DNA of 64,000 bases from Thalassotalea litorea (lineage in GTDB: Bacteria; Pseudomonadota; Gammaproteobacteria; Enterobacterales; Alteromonadaceae). Positions 40,297-49,310 of the stretch are shown piece by piece. Each line of letters opens with the position of its first letter. The first letter of the stretch is position 1. The notes below the pieces were generated by a model. The model saw only the letters and a program-made list of their open reading frames with translations. It was not told where the DNA came from and ran no database searches. The DNA lies in the NCBI RefSeq assembly GCF_005843925.1, contig NZ_VCBC01000008.1, positions 1 through 64,000 of the forward strand, read 5' to 3'. Both the position numbers and the translations under genes were made by a program.

Positions 40297-41706
40297 GTGC
40301 AAAAAAAATTAACCTGTTTCAAAGCCTACGACATCCGCGGCAAGTTAGGGGACGAACTCAACGAAGACATTGCCTATGCCATTGGTCGTGCTTTCGCGTT
40401 GGAAATTAAACCTAAATCCGTGGTTGTTGGTGGAGATATTCGCCTGACATCTGAGCGATTGAAGCTAGCGCTTGCTTGTGGTTTGCAGGATGAAGGGGTT
40501 GATGTTATTGATTTAGGGATGACAGGTACAGAAGAGATTTATTTTGCAACGCGTCATCTAGGCGTTTGTGGTGGTATCGAAGTTACCGCGTCTCATAACC
40601 CGATGGATTACAATGGTATGAAATTGGTGCGAGAAGATTCGAAACCTATTTCAGGTGATACAGGGTTGCTGGCTATCAAGCAAACCGCTGAGAAAGTAGT
40701 GAGTGGTGAGATGAAAGCACCATCATCTTCTGTACGTGGAACCTATCTGACCCGGAATTTAAAAGCGGAATATGCGCAGCATATGCTGGAATTTATTGAT
40801 GTTAAAAAACTGAAGCCGTTAAAGCTGGTTGTCAATTCCGGTAATGGGGCGGCAGGGCCTGCGCTCGATGCGATTGAAAGTGCGCTAAAGGCTACTGGTG
40901 CTGAAATTGAGTTTATCAAAGTCCATCATAAGCCCGATGGAAAATTCCCTAATGGTATTCCTAACCCCTTATTGCCAGAATGTCGAGAAGATACTGCCAA
41001 TGCAGTAATTGAACATAATGCCGATATGGGCATTGCCTGGGATGGTGATTTTGACCGTTGCTTCTTGTTTGATGAAAAAGGTCAGTTTATTGAAGGGTAT
41101 TACATCGTAGGGTTGCTGGCTGAAGCGTTTCTGCAACAGGAGTCAAGGGAGCAAGGAGTCAAGGAGAAAATCATTCATGACCCGCGGTTAACTTGGAATA
41201 CCATTGATTTGGTGGAAGCTGCTGGTGGTGAGGCGATTCAGAGTAAAACGGGTCATGCGTTTATTAAAGAGCGGATGCGTGCTGAGAATGCCATTTATGG
41301 TGGTGAAATGAGTGCGCACCATTACTTTCGTGATTTTGGCTATTGCGATTCAGGGATGATCCCTTGGTTATTGGTTGCAGAGTTACTTTCAGTAAAAAAT
41401 AAAACATTGTCATCTTTGGTAAGCGAACGTATCGCTAAATATCCCTCATCTGGAGAAATTAATTCAAAATTAGTTGACCCAAAATCTTCGATTCAACGGG
41501 TAAGAGATATTTACCAGCGTGATGCTCATCGTGTCGATAAAACCGATGGCATTGCTATGGAATTGAGAACGGAAAATGGTGAGTGGCGTTTTAACCTTCG
41601 TTCATCGAACACAGAACCTGTAGTCAGATTAAATGTAGAATCTAAAGCGAACGTTGCTTTGATGGAAGAGAAAACAAAAGAGATATTAAAGGTTCTTAGA
41701 GGGTAA
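40297..41706 (+). CDS. manB: Phosphomannomutase (CpsG/ManB type) with repeat-derived segment
   Basis: Interconverts mannose 6-phosphate and mannose 1-phosphate. It has 469 residues and starts with GTG. Motifs: [16 protein letters not shown], the phosphoserine loop [16 protein letters not shown] (about residues 96-111), metal site [12 protein letters not shown] and sugar site [12 protein letters not shown]. Two segments depart from E. coli CpsG: KVVSGEMK (about 133-140), which also occurs in manC, and [11 protein letters not shown] (about 280-290), five residues longer than E. coli. The DNA of the second (41135-41166) is nearly identical to the spacer just after manB. Confidence 0.96.
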   Translation: MQKKLTCFKAYDIRGKLGDELNEDIAYAIGRAFALEIKPKSVVVGGDIRLTSERLKLALACGLQDEGVDVIDLGMTGTEEIYFATRHLGVCGGIEVTASHNPMDYNGMKLVREDSKPISGDTGLLAIKQTAEKVVSGEMKAPSSSVRGTYLTRNLKAEYAQHMLEFIDVKKLKPLKLVVNSGNGAAGPALDAIESALKATGAEIEFIKVHHKPDGKFPNGIPNPLLPECREDTANAVIEHNADMGIAWDGDFDRCFLFDEKGQFIEGYYIVGLLAEAFLQQESREQGVKEKIIHDPRLTWNTIDLVEAAGGEAIQSKTGHAFIKERMRAENAIYGGEMSAHHYFRDFGYCDSGMIPWLLVAELLSVKNKTLSSLVSERIAKYPSSGEINSKLVDPKSSIQRVRDIYQRDAHRVDKTDGIAMELRTENGEWRFNLRSSNTEPVVRLNVESKANVALMEEKTKEILKVLRG

Positions 41707-41850
41707 GGAACAGGAGTCAAGGGGGCAAGGACCATAGTTCAAGGAGTCAAGATGTTTAGGCGTCAAGGTCAAAGTATCAAGTTACTTTCATCTTATCCCG
41801 CATAACCTTCACCTTTTCACTCACAACCTTCTCCTTATCCCTCCCTATTT
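41707..41850. repeat. Family F repeats after manB
   Basis: AACAGGAGTCAAGGGGGCAA (about 41709-41728), AGTTCAAGGAGTCAAG, GCGTCAAGG and, in the second half, TTTCATCTTATCCC and CACCTTTTCACTCACAACC motifs. The first 20-odd bases match a segment inside the manB coding sequence with one difference. Confidence 0.82.
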
Positions 41851-41927
41851 TTATCCTGCTTTTCTTGTTCTTGCCCGTTAATTTTTATATTGTAGATTTG
41901 AGATAATAAAAAAGAAGTACAGTAGTT

Positions 41928-43349
41928 ATGAAACACGGTATTCTTCAAAGTCACTCCTCATTAATCACGCTTGTCAATCAACTCATCGATATTGCATCGA
42001 TACCTGCTAGTTTTTTATTGGCCACCTACCTAACCGACCAATTTTCCTTAGACCTGAGGTTTATTTTAGCTACGTTAGTGGCTGCCATGAGTTTTCAGTT
42101 TATCGCTAGCTTTCGTGGCCTATACCTTTCAATGCGTGGTGAAAGCACCATAAATGAGGTGGTTAAGTGTGTTAAGTATTGGCTGGTTAGCTTTGCTTTA
42201 GCCTTTAGTTGTTTTTATACTCTGGTGGAATCATCAACAGCTTACGATAAAGCCATGTTGATTTGGTTTATCAGCCAGATGGTGTATTTCGCTATTTCCA
42301 GAATTACATTGCGGCAGTTTCTCCGTTTTATGAGACGCAATGGCTATAACCAGAGAACGGCTGTGATTATAGGGGCAGGGGATACGGGACGAAAACTCGC
42401 AGAGAATATCATCACATCGCCTGGGTTAGGATTAAAAGTCGCAGCGTTTTATGATGATGTTCGTACAGGTGCTATGGAAATTGGTGGTGAAACCCTCGAG
42501 GTGGTTGGCAACTCGGAAGATCTAATTCATGATGCGAAACGCCTTAAAATTGACCGTGTCTATATTGCCCTTTCAATGCGCCATGATGTGTTTATTAAAA
42601 AAATTGTGGCGGAATTAGCTGATACCACTTGCTCAGTTGTCTTTGTGCCGGATATGTTCTCGTTCGAATTGTTAAATGCTCGCATGGGCCATTTAAATGG
42701 TATGCCGGTAATATCCATTTATGATACCCCAATGGAAGGGACCAACCGTTTATTAAAGCGGACACAGGATATTATTTTAGCCAGTGTTATTTTGTTACTG
42801 ATTTCTCCTATTATTGCCATCATTGCTTTGGCTATTAAATTAACGTCTCCCGGTCCGGTGTTTTTTAAACAAAACCGTTATGGTATTGACGGTAGGCCGA
42901 TAAATGTGTGGAAATTCCGCTCAATGAAGGTGCATGGTAGCGGTGCGGTGGGTGATGATGGAACTAGCGTTAAACAAGCGCAAAAAGGTGATTCGCGCAT
43001 AACCCCACTTGGTTCATTTTTAAGGCAGACGTCTTTGGATGAGCTTCCGCAATTTATTAACGTTTTACAAGGCTCAATGTCTATCGTTGGACCGCGACCA
43101 CATGCGGTGGCGCATAATGAAGAATATCGTCGATTAATCGATGGTTATATGTTGCGCCATAAAGTAAAACCCGGCATTACCGGTTGGGCACAAATTAACG
43201 GTTGGCGCGGAGAAACTGATACTATAGATAAAATGCAAAAACGAATCGATTACGATCTCGATTATATCAATAACTGGTCTACCTATTGGGATATTAAAAT
43301 TATCTTTTTGACTATCTTCAAGGGGTTTATAAATAAGAATGCGTACTAA
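41928..43349 (+). CDS. wcaJ: Undecaprenyl-phosphate sugar-phosphotransferase (WcaJ type)
   Basis: Polyprenyl glycosylphosphotransferase that transfers a sugar 1-phosphate (glucose 1-phosphate for WcaJ) to undecaprenyl phosphate and so initiates repeat-unit assembly. It has 473 residues: about four N-terminal membrane segments, a Rossmann-like central domain (VIIGAGDTGRKLAENII, about residues 144-160), a further membrane helix (about 282-302), and the catalytic domain with FKQNRYGIDGRPINVWKFRS, RQTSLDELPQFINVL and SIVGPRPHAVAHNEEY. It closes the gmd-fcl-gmm-manC-manB-wcaJ run, as in colanic acid loci, and is followed by a terminator. Confidence 0.94.
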   Translation: MKHGILQSHSSLITLVNQLIDIASIPASFLLATYLTDQFSLDLRFILATLVAAMSFQFIASFRGLYLSMRGESTINEVVKCVKYWLVSFALAFSCFYTLVESSTAYDKAMLIWFISQMVYFAISRITLRQFLRFMRRNGYNQRTAVIIGAGDTGRKLAENIITSPGLGLKVAAFYDDVRTGAMEIGGETLEVVGNSEDLIHDAKRLKIDRVYIALSMRHDVFIKKIVAELADTTCSVVFVPDMFSFELLNARMGHLNGMPVISIYDTPMEGTNRLLKRTQDIILASVILLLISPIIAIIALAIKLTSPGPVFFKQNRYGIDGRPINVWKFRSMKVHGSGAVGDDGTSVKQAQKGDSRITPLGSFLRQTSLDELPQFINVLQGSMSIVGPRPHAVAHNEEYRRLIDGYMLRHKVKPGITGWAQINGWRGETDTIDKMQKRIDYDLDYINNWSTYWDIKIIFLTIFKGFINKNAY

Positions 43350-43364
43350 TGTTTAGCATTAATT

Positions 43365-43470
43365 CTTATAAGTAAATAAAAGTTGTGAGTTCAAAGAAAT
43401 AAGATGAAAGTGGTGAGACAAAGTTGTGAGTTCAAAGTATTAAGATGTAAGTGTTAAAGTGTAGGTGTTG
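43365..43470. repeat. Family F repeats after wcaJ
   Basis: Two copies of AGTTGTGAGTTCAAAG (43381 and 43424 regions) with AAATAAGATGAAAGTGGTGA and AGATGTAAGTG motifs between and after them. Confidence 0.75.
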
Positions 43471-43508
43471 CGATGCAAACTACGATGCATTTTCTTTTAC
43501 AAAAAAAT

Positions 43509-43536
43509 AAAACCAGCTCAATTGAGCTGGTTTTTT
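43509..43536 (+). terminator. Terminator at the end of polysaccharide locus 1
   Basis: A perfect 13-bp palindrome: AAAACCAGCTCAA (43509-43521) / TTGAGCTGGTTTT (43522-43534), with A-rich and T-rich flanks. It can work in both directions, serving wcaJ on the plus strand and the PEP-CTERM gene on the minus strand. Confidence 0.9.
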
Positions 43537-43601
43537 ATGCTTGTGATGCGTTAGAAGGGAAGAAAACTTTCGTCTTATCTCTCACTACTCACAACCTTTG
43601 T

Positions 43602-44246
43602 TTAGATATTTTCGCCTCGTTTTTTTCGTGCTAATAGTAAACCTGCCATGCCAGTTAAGAATAATAATATATTTCCAGGCTCCGGAATTCCTTGTGGAGG
43701 TACCAAACCATCGTCAATCCAGATGGAGCCCAAGTACAGCTCACCAGAGGTGACTGTAAAAGTAAAAATGTCCGTTACTCTTCGATACATCCAAAAATTA
43801 TTTTGACTATTTATGCCTTGTGGAAATTCACCATAATTCAATATTGTTGAATCAACAACACCTCCCTCGTTATCATGACCGACAAAAAACATGGTAAAGT
43901 CCTCAACCGCAAAAGGCGAACCACCAAGGGTGAATTCGAACGTCAGGCCTTCTCCCGCGTTAATATTATCTTCATAATTAGCATTACAATCATCCAACGG
44001 ACAAATGCCCAAACCTGAACCGGCATCTAACCAGTGATTAGCACCAGTATTGGTAGTGAAAGTTACATTAAAGCCCTCAATTCCTAATAGATTTTCAAAA
44101 GTGAATGGACTTGGTATAGGCCCTTCATCTTCTTCAGCGGTTTCTGTGAAATCTAACAGTTTGATTAGTTCGGCATTTGCCGCAATGGGTAAGCTTAATA
44201 ACAGCATTACAAAGCTTATTTTGAGTAAAGATAGTATTCTTGCCAT
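43602..44246 (-). CDS. PEP-CTERM sorting domain protein, copy 1
   Basis: A 214-residue secreted protein. The signal peptide (about residues 1-25, SFVMLLLSLPIAANA) is followed by a mature part of beta type with TFTTNTGANHWLDAGSGLGI and CPLDDCN. The C-terminus is a classical PEP-CTERM tail: IPEPGNILLFLTGMAGLLLA and a basic end RKKRG. PEP-CTERM tails are processed by exosortase, which is linked to exopolysaccharide production; no exosortase gene is in this window. Start ATG at 44246 has GAGGTAA upstream. It is a clear paralogue of the protein at 51290. The mature domain has no assigned function. Confidence 0.88.
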   Translation of the reverse strand: MARILSLLKISFVMLLLSLPIAANAELIKLLDFTETAEEDEGPIPSPFTFENLLGIEGFNVTFTTNTGANHWLDAGSGLGICPLDDCNANYEDNINAGEGLTFEFTLGGSPFAVEDFTMFFVGHDNEGGVVDSTILNYGEFPQGINSQNNFWMYRRVTDIFTFTVTSGELYLGSIWIDDGLVPPQGIPEPGNILLFLTGMAGLLLARKKRGENI

Positions 44247-44430
44247 GATAGTTACCTCGTAAAATCGACTGCATGGACAGTATGCAAAATTGCATGTCGT
44301 GATCAGTGCATAAATCGCGCCAATCAATAAATTTTTCCCAAATACACTCCAAACATCAATTCTTTACGAAATCCTTCCTAAAAACGTAAATCCAAAAAAT
44401 TCAATATTTGTAAAAAAAGCTGACAAATAA

Positions 44431-44456
44431 AAGAGTAAATTGATCAATTTACTCTT
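44431..44456. terminator. Hairpin upstream of PEP-CTERM copy 1
   Basis: A perfect 26-bp palindrome AAGAGTAAAT-TGATCA-ATTTACTCTT. A similar hairpin stands at 52111-52140 upstream of the paralogous PEP-CTERM gene, after the same GCTGACA context, so it belongs to the duplicated unit. It could act as a bidirectional terminator or as a regulatory palindrome. Confidence 0.6.
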
Positions 44457-44493
44457 ATAGGTTTCAGGGCTCAGGTTTCAGATCACTATACTT

Positions 44494-44547
44494 GGTCGGG
44501 TCTTGAACCGTGCAGAAACCTCAACCTTTCGGTTGGGCTTTTTTCGT
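44494..44547. repeat. GGTCTTGAACCGTGCA repeat with hairpin, left flank of the nuclease gene
   Basis: GGTCGGGTCTTGAACCGTGC (44494-44513) is followed by a CAACCTTTCGGTTG hairpin and GGGCTTTTTTCG, which has terminator form. A direct-repeat relative, again with hairpin and GGGCTTTTTTCG, is at 46384-46443, so the nuclease gene is bracketed by direct repeats of about 55 bp. Confidence 0.75.
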
Positions 44548-44685
44548 TTCTGAAATCGGCATAAATTTACATTTGAAATTGAACGCGAAAGTAAGTAGGT
44601 TCAATTGACCATGTAGAGTAGTTACCCGCGAATACCTGTAACCCCAATGTAAGATAAAGGTACGGTCTTAAAAGGGATTTGAAAA

Positions 44686-46365
44686 GTGAAAGCAAAGCGA
44701 TACTTGATTGACGAAATTGAATTAATGAAGGAGTGGGATTTCGAGGAAAATCACCAGTTAAATCCTGCTGAGCTCGTCATTGGCAGCAACAAACAAGCTT
44801 CCTGGATTTGTTACTTATGTAACAACAAATGGAAAACTGCAATCTATCACCGGACTGTCAAAAAAACTAGATGTCGCAACTGTTCTGCTAGTAGGAGGCT
44901 AAGTTTTAACGAAGAAGATAGTATTGCTAACACCCATCCCGTTATCGCACGAGATTGGGACCCTGATGGAAATGGTAGATTATTGCCAAATATGTTCGCG
45001 AAGGGAGCGAGGTATCAAGCTAACTGGCGTTGCCATGAGTGTGGAAACAAAATTAAAAAAAGTATCAAAAGTTATATTGGCTGTAATGATTGTAAGAGTG
45101 CTAAACAACTTGAAAGCTGCAATTTAGAATTAGAATATCCAGACATTTCCAGGGAGTGGGACAATAAAAAGAATGGTGCAATATGCCCATCTGATGTTAA
45201 ACCACAAAGTAATAAATACGCATGGTGGGTTTGTTTAACCTGCAGCCATAGTTGGTCAGCTAAAATCAATAATAGAGTTAATGGCCGAGGGTGCCCTTCA
45301 TGTGCCAATAAAGTGGTAGTTGTAGGTAAGAATGATCTCGTTACAACGCACCCACATTTAGCAAAGGAATGGCATCCAATAAAAAATGAATTGACAACTA
45401 ACGACGTGACGTACGGCAGTGGTAAGAAAGTGTGGTGGCTTTGCCCACATCGTCATGAATATCAAGCCACGATTCTCCATAGAGCACATGGAACGGAATG
45501 CCCCAAATGTAATGATGGTAGGCAGACTTCTTTTGCTGAACAAGCAACTTATTTTTATATCAAGAAACTTTACCCTGATGCTTTAAATCGTTATACCGCG
45601 GATTTCCTCGAACGAATGGAATTAGATATCTATATACCGTCGATTAAATTGGCGATCGAATATGATGGTGAAGCTTGGCATAAAAAATATACAAGAAAAC
45701 GGGAAGAGCGGAAGTATCAAATTTGTAAACAGCAGGGAATAAAGCTAATCAGGCTCAGGGAAAAGATGCCAGAATTTCCCTCAAATATTGCAGACAGAAT
45801 GTTTGGAATGGATAGGCTTTATGAACCTAAAAACTTAGAGGAAGTGCTCGATGAACTCTTGAGGCATATTAATTACTCAAGCACCTGGTTGCTGCGTTGC
45901 CCAGTAGATATAGATATCGAAAGGGATAGGCCTGAAATTTTGCAGTATAAAACAGACCTAAAAACCAAGTCTTTAAAATATCTTTACCCTGAAATAGCTA
46001 AAGAGTGGCACCCCACTAAGAATGGAAAGCAACAACCTGAACATTTTCAACGAGGAACGGACTTTAAAGCCTGGTGGGAATGTTCTAATTGCAGAAATGT
46101 TTACAAAGCTTCGATTTCCAAAAGAACAAGTGGGACAGGTTGCCCTCTATGCGGTATTGAAAAAGCAACTCGAGCAAAGTGTAAAGCAGTAAATATGGTA
46201 GATCCCGACTCAGGCAAGGTGTTAAGGACTTTTATCTCGATATCAGACGCATCGAGGAAACTGAATATTAATAGCTCGAATATTAGTATGGTATGTAAAG
46301 GCCAGAGGCCAAAGGCAGGTGGTTACTTCTGGGCCTATTACCAAAGCAAAGAGAACGAGGACTGA
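44686..46365 (+). CDS. Multi-treble-clef (DUF4379) protein with Vsr-like endonuclease domain
   Basis: A 559-residue protein. It has about five zinc-binding treble-clef repeats of the DUF4379 type, each with W-x-C-x2-C and C-x2-C pairs, e.g. WICYLCNNKWKTAI, WRCHECGN, WWVCLTCSHSW, WWLCPHRHEY and, after the nuclease, WWECSNCRNVY; each repeat is led by a HPxLAKEWHPxKN-like segment. A Vsr-type PD-(D/E)XK domain (about 280-370) includes MELDIYIPSIKLAIEYDGEA and GIKLIRLRE. The C-terminus (about 510-550, ISISDASRKLNINSSNISMV) resembles a NUMOD1 DNA-binding element. It starts with GTG. A DNA endonuclease of selfish or defence type is likely. Confidence 0.82.
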   Translation: MKAKRYLIDEIELMKEWDFEENHQLNPAELVIGSNKQASWICYLCNNKWKTAIYHRTVKKTRCRNCSASRRLSFNEEDSIANTHPVIARDWDPDGNGRLLPNMFAKGARYQANWRCHECGNKIKKSIKSYIGCNDCKSAKQLESCNLELEYPDISREWDNKKNGAICPSDVKPQSNKYAWWVCLTCSHSWSAKINNRVNGRGCPSCANKVVVVGKNDLVTTHPHLAKEWHPIKNELTTNDVTYGSGKKVWWLCPHRHEYQATILHRAHGTECPKCNDGRQTSFAEQATYFYIKKLYPDALNRYTADFLERMELDIYIPSIKLAIEYDGEAWHKKYTRKREERKYQICKQQGIKLIRLREKMPEFPSNIADRMFGMDRLYEPKNLEEVLDELLRHINYSSTWLLRCPVDIDIERDRPEILQYKTDLKTKSLKYLYPEIAKEWHPTKNGKQQPEHFQRGTDFKAWWECSNCRNVYKASISKRTSGTGCPLCGIEKATRAKCKAVNMVDPDSGKVLRTFISISDASRKLNINSSNISMVCKGQRPKAGGYFWAYYQSKENED

Positions 46366-46383
46366 TATTGAATCGTGTTGAAT

Positions 46384-46553
46384 GGGGTCAGATCTTGATC
46401 CGTGCAAGAGAAAAGCTCAACTTTATGGTTGGGCTTTTTTCGATTAAAGGGCGCAGTAAAGAGGAGATTGTTTAACGAGAATTAAGGCTTTGATTTCCAG
46501 TCGTGGCTGGAAATGAAGGGGTGGATATACGGGGTCAAGTCCTGAACCGTGCA
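46384..46553. repeat. GGTC-TTGA-CCGTGCA repeats with terminator-like hairpin, right flank
   Basis: GGGGTCAGATCTTGATCCGT (46384-46403) is followed by AAAAGCTCAAC (46411-46421) / GTTGGGCTTTT (46428-46438), then TT, which serves as a terminator for the nuclease gene. A third copy, GGGGTCAAGTCCTGAACCGT, is at 46531-46550. The palindromic GGGGTCAGA at 16168 is related. Confidence 0.75.
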
Positions 46554-46684
46554 ATTTTCTTGAACTCTTTGGCATAATATTTCACTGCCTAAGTAAGAAT
46601 TATTGATTAATATCCGGATTCGAACGGATTTCTTTTCATGTTAATATCACAAAGTCCTACCGATTTATGTAAATGGAAGCAGTA

Positions 46685-47359
46685 ATGAACGGAATTGATA
46701 GCCAGAAAACTTACCGTGGCAAAATAAAAACATGGAATGAAGATAAAGGCTTTGGCTTTGTTAATGTCGATGAATTACCAAGAGATGTGTTTCTCCATAT
46801 TAGCCTGTTAAAACACATGAGCCGCGAGCCGAAACAAGGCGACTATGTTCACGTTACAGTAATTGAGGAAGCGGGAGGTAAGCTTCGAGCCTCTTCCGGG
46901 CGTATAGAAGGGGTGGTGGCGAAATCAACAAAGCCTCGAGGCAATCATCATAAGCAACATAAGCAACATAAGCAACATACGCGACATAGGCGCAGTTACT
47001 CGGGTAAGTCAGATAGTAGATTCGCTCGCACTGTTCGTTCTATCATTTTTCTTGCGTTGGTATTTGTTGCAATTGATGCCTATCAGCTTTATTTGGGCGG
47101 TGGCACAACTACCGTTAGCGATGCGCCAACCCAATTAGAAAAACAATTGGCAATATCGCCGGACACTCAACCGGCTAAACCACGCAAACCACGGCAAGCT
47201 CAACGTTCAATATTTGATGAACCGGAATTTACATGCGATGGTCGCCAGCATTGCTCACAAATGCGCTCCTATGAAGAAGCCCTGTTTTTTATCCGCCATT
47301 GCCCGAATACCAAGATGGATGGTGATAATGATGGGATACCGTGCGAAAGGCAGTTTTAA
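46685..47359 (+). CDS. Cold-shock domain / transmembrane / excalibur fusion protein
   Basis: A 224-residue fusion. The N-terminal cold-shock domain (about residues 7-70) has GKIKTWNEDKGFGFVNVDEL and DVFLHISLL, with RNP-like aromatic positions. A basic His/Lys linker, including HKQHKQHKQH from a 9-bp DNA repeat, leads to one membrane segment (about 117-136, IIFLALVFVAIDAYQLYL). The C-terminus is an excalibur calcium-binding motif: FTCDGRQHCSQM ... FIRHCPNTKMDGDNDGIPCE. This puts a nucleic-acid-binding domain in the cytosol and a calcium-type domain outside. The ATG at 46685 has GGAAG 6 bp upstream; an ATG at 46673 adds four residues. Confidence 0.85.
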   Translation: MNGIDSQKTYRGKIKTWNEDKGFGFVNVDELPRDVFLHISLLKHMSREPKQGDYVHVTVIEEAGGKLRASSGRIEGVVAKSTKPRGNHHKQHKQHKQHTRHRRSYSGKSDSRFARTVRSIIFLALVFVAIDAYQLYLGGGTTTVSDAPTQLEKQLAISPDTQPAKPRKPRQAQRSIFDEPEFTCDGRQHCSQMRSYEEALFFIRHCPNTKMDGDNDGIPCERQF

Positions 47360-47399
47360 CAGCGGTCGCTGATTAAAACTGCTTTTCAGGGCTCTCTAG

Positions 47400-47703
47400 G
47401 GTTTTGGTTTCAGGGGCTTTTGCTAAAGCAACTGTGAGAAAAGCGACGGTGTAAAAAAACAACGGTGTCTAAAGGTGAAAAAAAAGAACCGGTGCCTAAG
47501 GGTGTCAAGGTGTCTAAAGGTGACTAAGGCAAGAGCGTGGCTTGACACCAGTCCGGAATATTTGATTCCGGACTGTCACCTTCGATAAGCTTGTCACCTG
47601 TCCGGAGTAATTGCTTCCGGACTGTCACCGTTCGAAATTTTATTTCGAATTGTCACCTTCCGCGAGATTCTGACCTGCGGTAAGAATCTCTAGGTTTCAG
47701 GCT
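47400..47703. repeat. Family D hairpin array
   Basis: Begins with AAAGCGACGGTG / AAAGGTGTCTAAGGGTG-type direct motifs, then hairpins joined by TGTCACC linkers: GTCCGGAATA...ATTCCGGAC (about 47551-47575), GTCCGGAGTAA...CTTCCGGAC, TTCGAAATTT...ATTTCGAA. No gene. Confidence 0.85.
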
Positions 47704-48888
47704 TTAACGCCTTGGTGTTATCAATTGCAATTTTGCACCATCTCCGTCGGTCAATACCGCGATATTCCCCGCTTGGGTGATCCACACATCCCTTAAACGT
47801 CCGGCAATCTCCGGAAACACATGGGATCGGGTAAACGTGCCATTCGCTAAATCCACAGCATAGAGTTTTCTATCTACCAGGGTGGTGATCAGGACATGTT
47901 TTTGTAGTGAGGGGAATGCTGTTTGCTGGGTACCATAATAAGCCATGCCGGACGGGGCAATGGAAGGCGTCCAATCAACCGTGGGTTTTTGCATCCCCTC
48001 ATAGTCGGTGAAAGGGGAGATGCGTGCTTGAGAATAATCTTTGCCATGGGTGATAACAGGCCAACCGTAATTGGTGCCCGCATGCAGATAGTTTAATTCG
48101 TCACCGCCTGCCGGGCCATGCTCATGGCTGACAATTTGCTTTGTGTCATAGTCATACACTAACCCCTGGGGGTTGCGATGGCCCAGTGAAAAAACAGCGT
48201 GTGCCGCGGGGTGTTGGTGAGCCATAAAAGGATTATCTTTGGGGATGCTGCCATCTAGATTTATGCGTAATACTTTGCCAAGTTGACTGCTGATCACCTG
48301 TGCCTGTTCCCGATAATCAAACCCATCACCGCTGGAGAGCATAAGGGTGTTGTTCGGCAGGATCAGCGCTCGCCCAGCATAATGTTGCGGTGTCCCTTTA
48401 TCGGTTGCTACCTGATAGACGATTTCTGGCTGAGAAAAACCTGAACCGTTAAACCTGGCTTTGACGACAACCAGACGATTGGCTTTTTGCTCGCCCTGAG
48501 CGTAGGTGAAAATCACATCGTTGGTTGTATGAAAATCCGGGGATAGTACGATATCCAGTAACCCTCCCTGACCGGCGACATATAACCCATCAAGCCCTAA
48601 GTTAACTCTGGATTGCTCCGCACCTTGTGCGATCACCACATGGCCATCGCGTTCGGTAATTAACCAGATACCACCGGGTAATTCCACCATACTCCAGGGG
48701 GAGCGTAATTCGGTCGCCAGGGTCTGCACACGATAGTCTTTGTCAGGCTCTGCACCGTTGGCATGCATGGAAAAAAAAGCACATAGGGACAAGACAAAAT
48801 CATTGAAGAATTGTTTACGTTGCAAGCGTTTGTTAGGGTAAGAAAAACTCGTTGCTTTACGTTGAGAAAACCATGCAATTTTTGACAC
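47704..48888 (-). CDS. PQQ-dependent sugar dehydrogenase-like protein
   Basis: A soluble aldose sugar dehydrogenase (Asd/YliI) type beta-propeller, probably periplasmic. Visible: LRSPWSMVELPGGIWLITER near the N-terminus of the mature part, GQGGLLDIVLSPDF, PNNTLMLSSGDGFDYREQAQ, SLGHRNPQGLVYD, EHGPAGGDELNYLHAGTNYG, and SIAPSGMAYYG, all standard for the family. I chose the GTG at 48888 because GGAG lies 9 bp upstream; a basic then hydrophobic stretch ending MHANGA suggests a signal peptide. It overlaps the divergent gene at 48873 by 16 bp. A distinct upstream start is possible. Confidence 0.87.
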   Translation of the reverse strand: MSKIAWFSQRKATSFSYPNKRLQRKQFFNDFVLSLCAFFSMHANGAEPDKDYRVQTLATELRSPWSMVELPGGIWLITERDGHVVIAQGAEQSRVNLGLDGLYVAGQGGLLDIVLSPDFHTTNDVIFTYAQGEQKANRLVVVKARFNGSGFSQPEIVYQVATDKGTPQHYAGRALILPNNTLMLSSGDGFDYREQAQVISSQLGKVLRINLDGSIPKDNPFMAHQHPAAHAVFSLGHRNPQGLVYDYDTKQIVSHEHGPAGGDELNYLHAGTNYGWPVITHGKDYSQARISPFTDYEGMQKPTVDWTPSIAPSGMAYYGTQQTAFPSLQKHVLITTLVDRKLYAVDLANGTFTRSHVFPEIAGRLRDVWITQAGNIAVLTDGDGAKLQLITPRR

Positions 48889-49310
48889 GCCTTTTGCTCC
48901 CATTTTTCGCTTCTTGGTTGCTAACATTCACATTGGCTAGCTTGTTCCATAGCCAATATGTTGTCAATCAATTAGTAAAGGTTGGCGTTGTGGTCGAGTT
49001 TAATGATCGTGTTAACTTAACGGTTGACGATTGGCTCGGGCTTTTACCCACGTACGGGATGATAATCGCGATCGCCCTGTTAATCGCTTTTTTCGTTGCC
49101 GGATTGATCGCCAAACGACTGAATGCCTATCGCGCTGTATTGTTTGTCTTGGCTGGCATCGTGGCTTTTATTACAGTACTAACCGCGATTGAATCCATCA
49201 TGAACATCAACGTGATCGCCGGTGCCAGAGGTTGGGGCTTTTACGCGCAATGTCTCGCGGGCGCTATCGGAGGCTTTGTTTTTACAAGGATGAAAAAAGC
49301 GAAGGTGTAA
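48873..49310 (+). CDS. Small integral membrane protein, unknown
   Basis: A 145-residue protein with four hydrophobic segments (about residues 8-27, 60-80, 88-108 and 118-138) and a short charged C-terminus KKAKV. I do not recognise a family. It is divergent from the sugar dehydrogenase gene with overlapping 5' ends. ATG at 48873 (GAGA upstream) is preferred over a frame start at 48852. Confidence 0.72.
   Translation: MQFLTRLLLPFFASWLLTFTLASLFHSQYVVNQLVKVGVVVEFNDRVNLTVDDWLGLLPTYGMIIAIALLIAFFVAGLIAKRLNAYRAVLFVLAGIVAFITVLTAIESIMNINVIAGARGWGFYAQCLAGAIGGFVFTRMKKAKV

Noticed and set aside
47889..48083. Secondary ORFs inside the sugar dehydrogenase gene
   Set aside because: Out-of-frame shadows of a well-supported gene.
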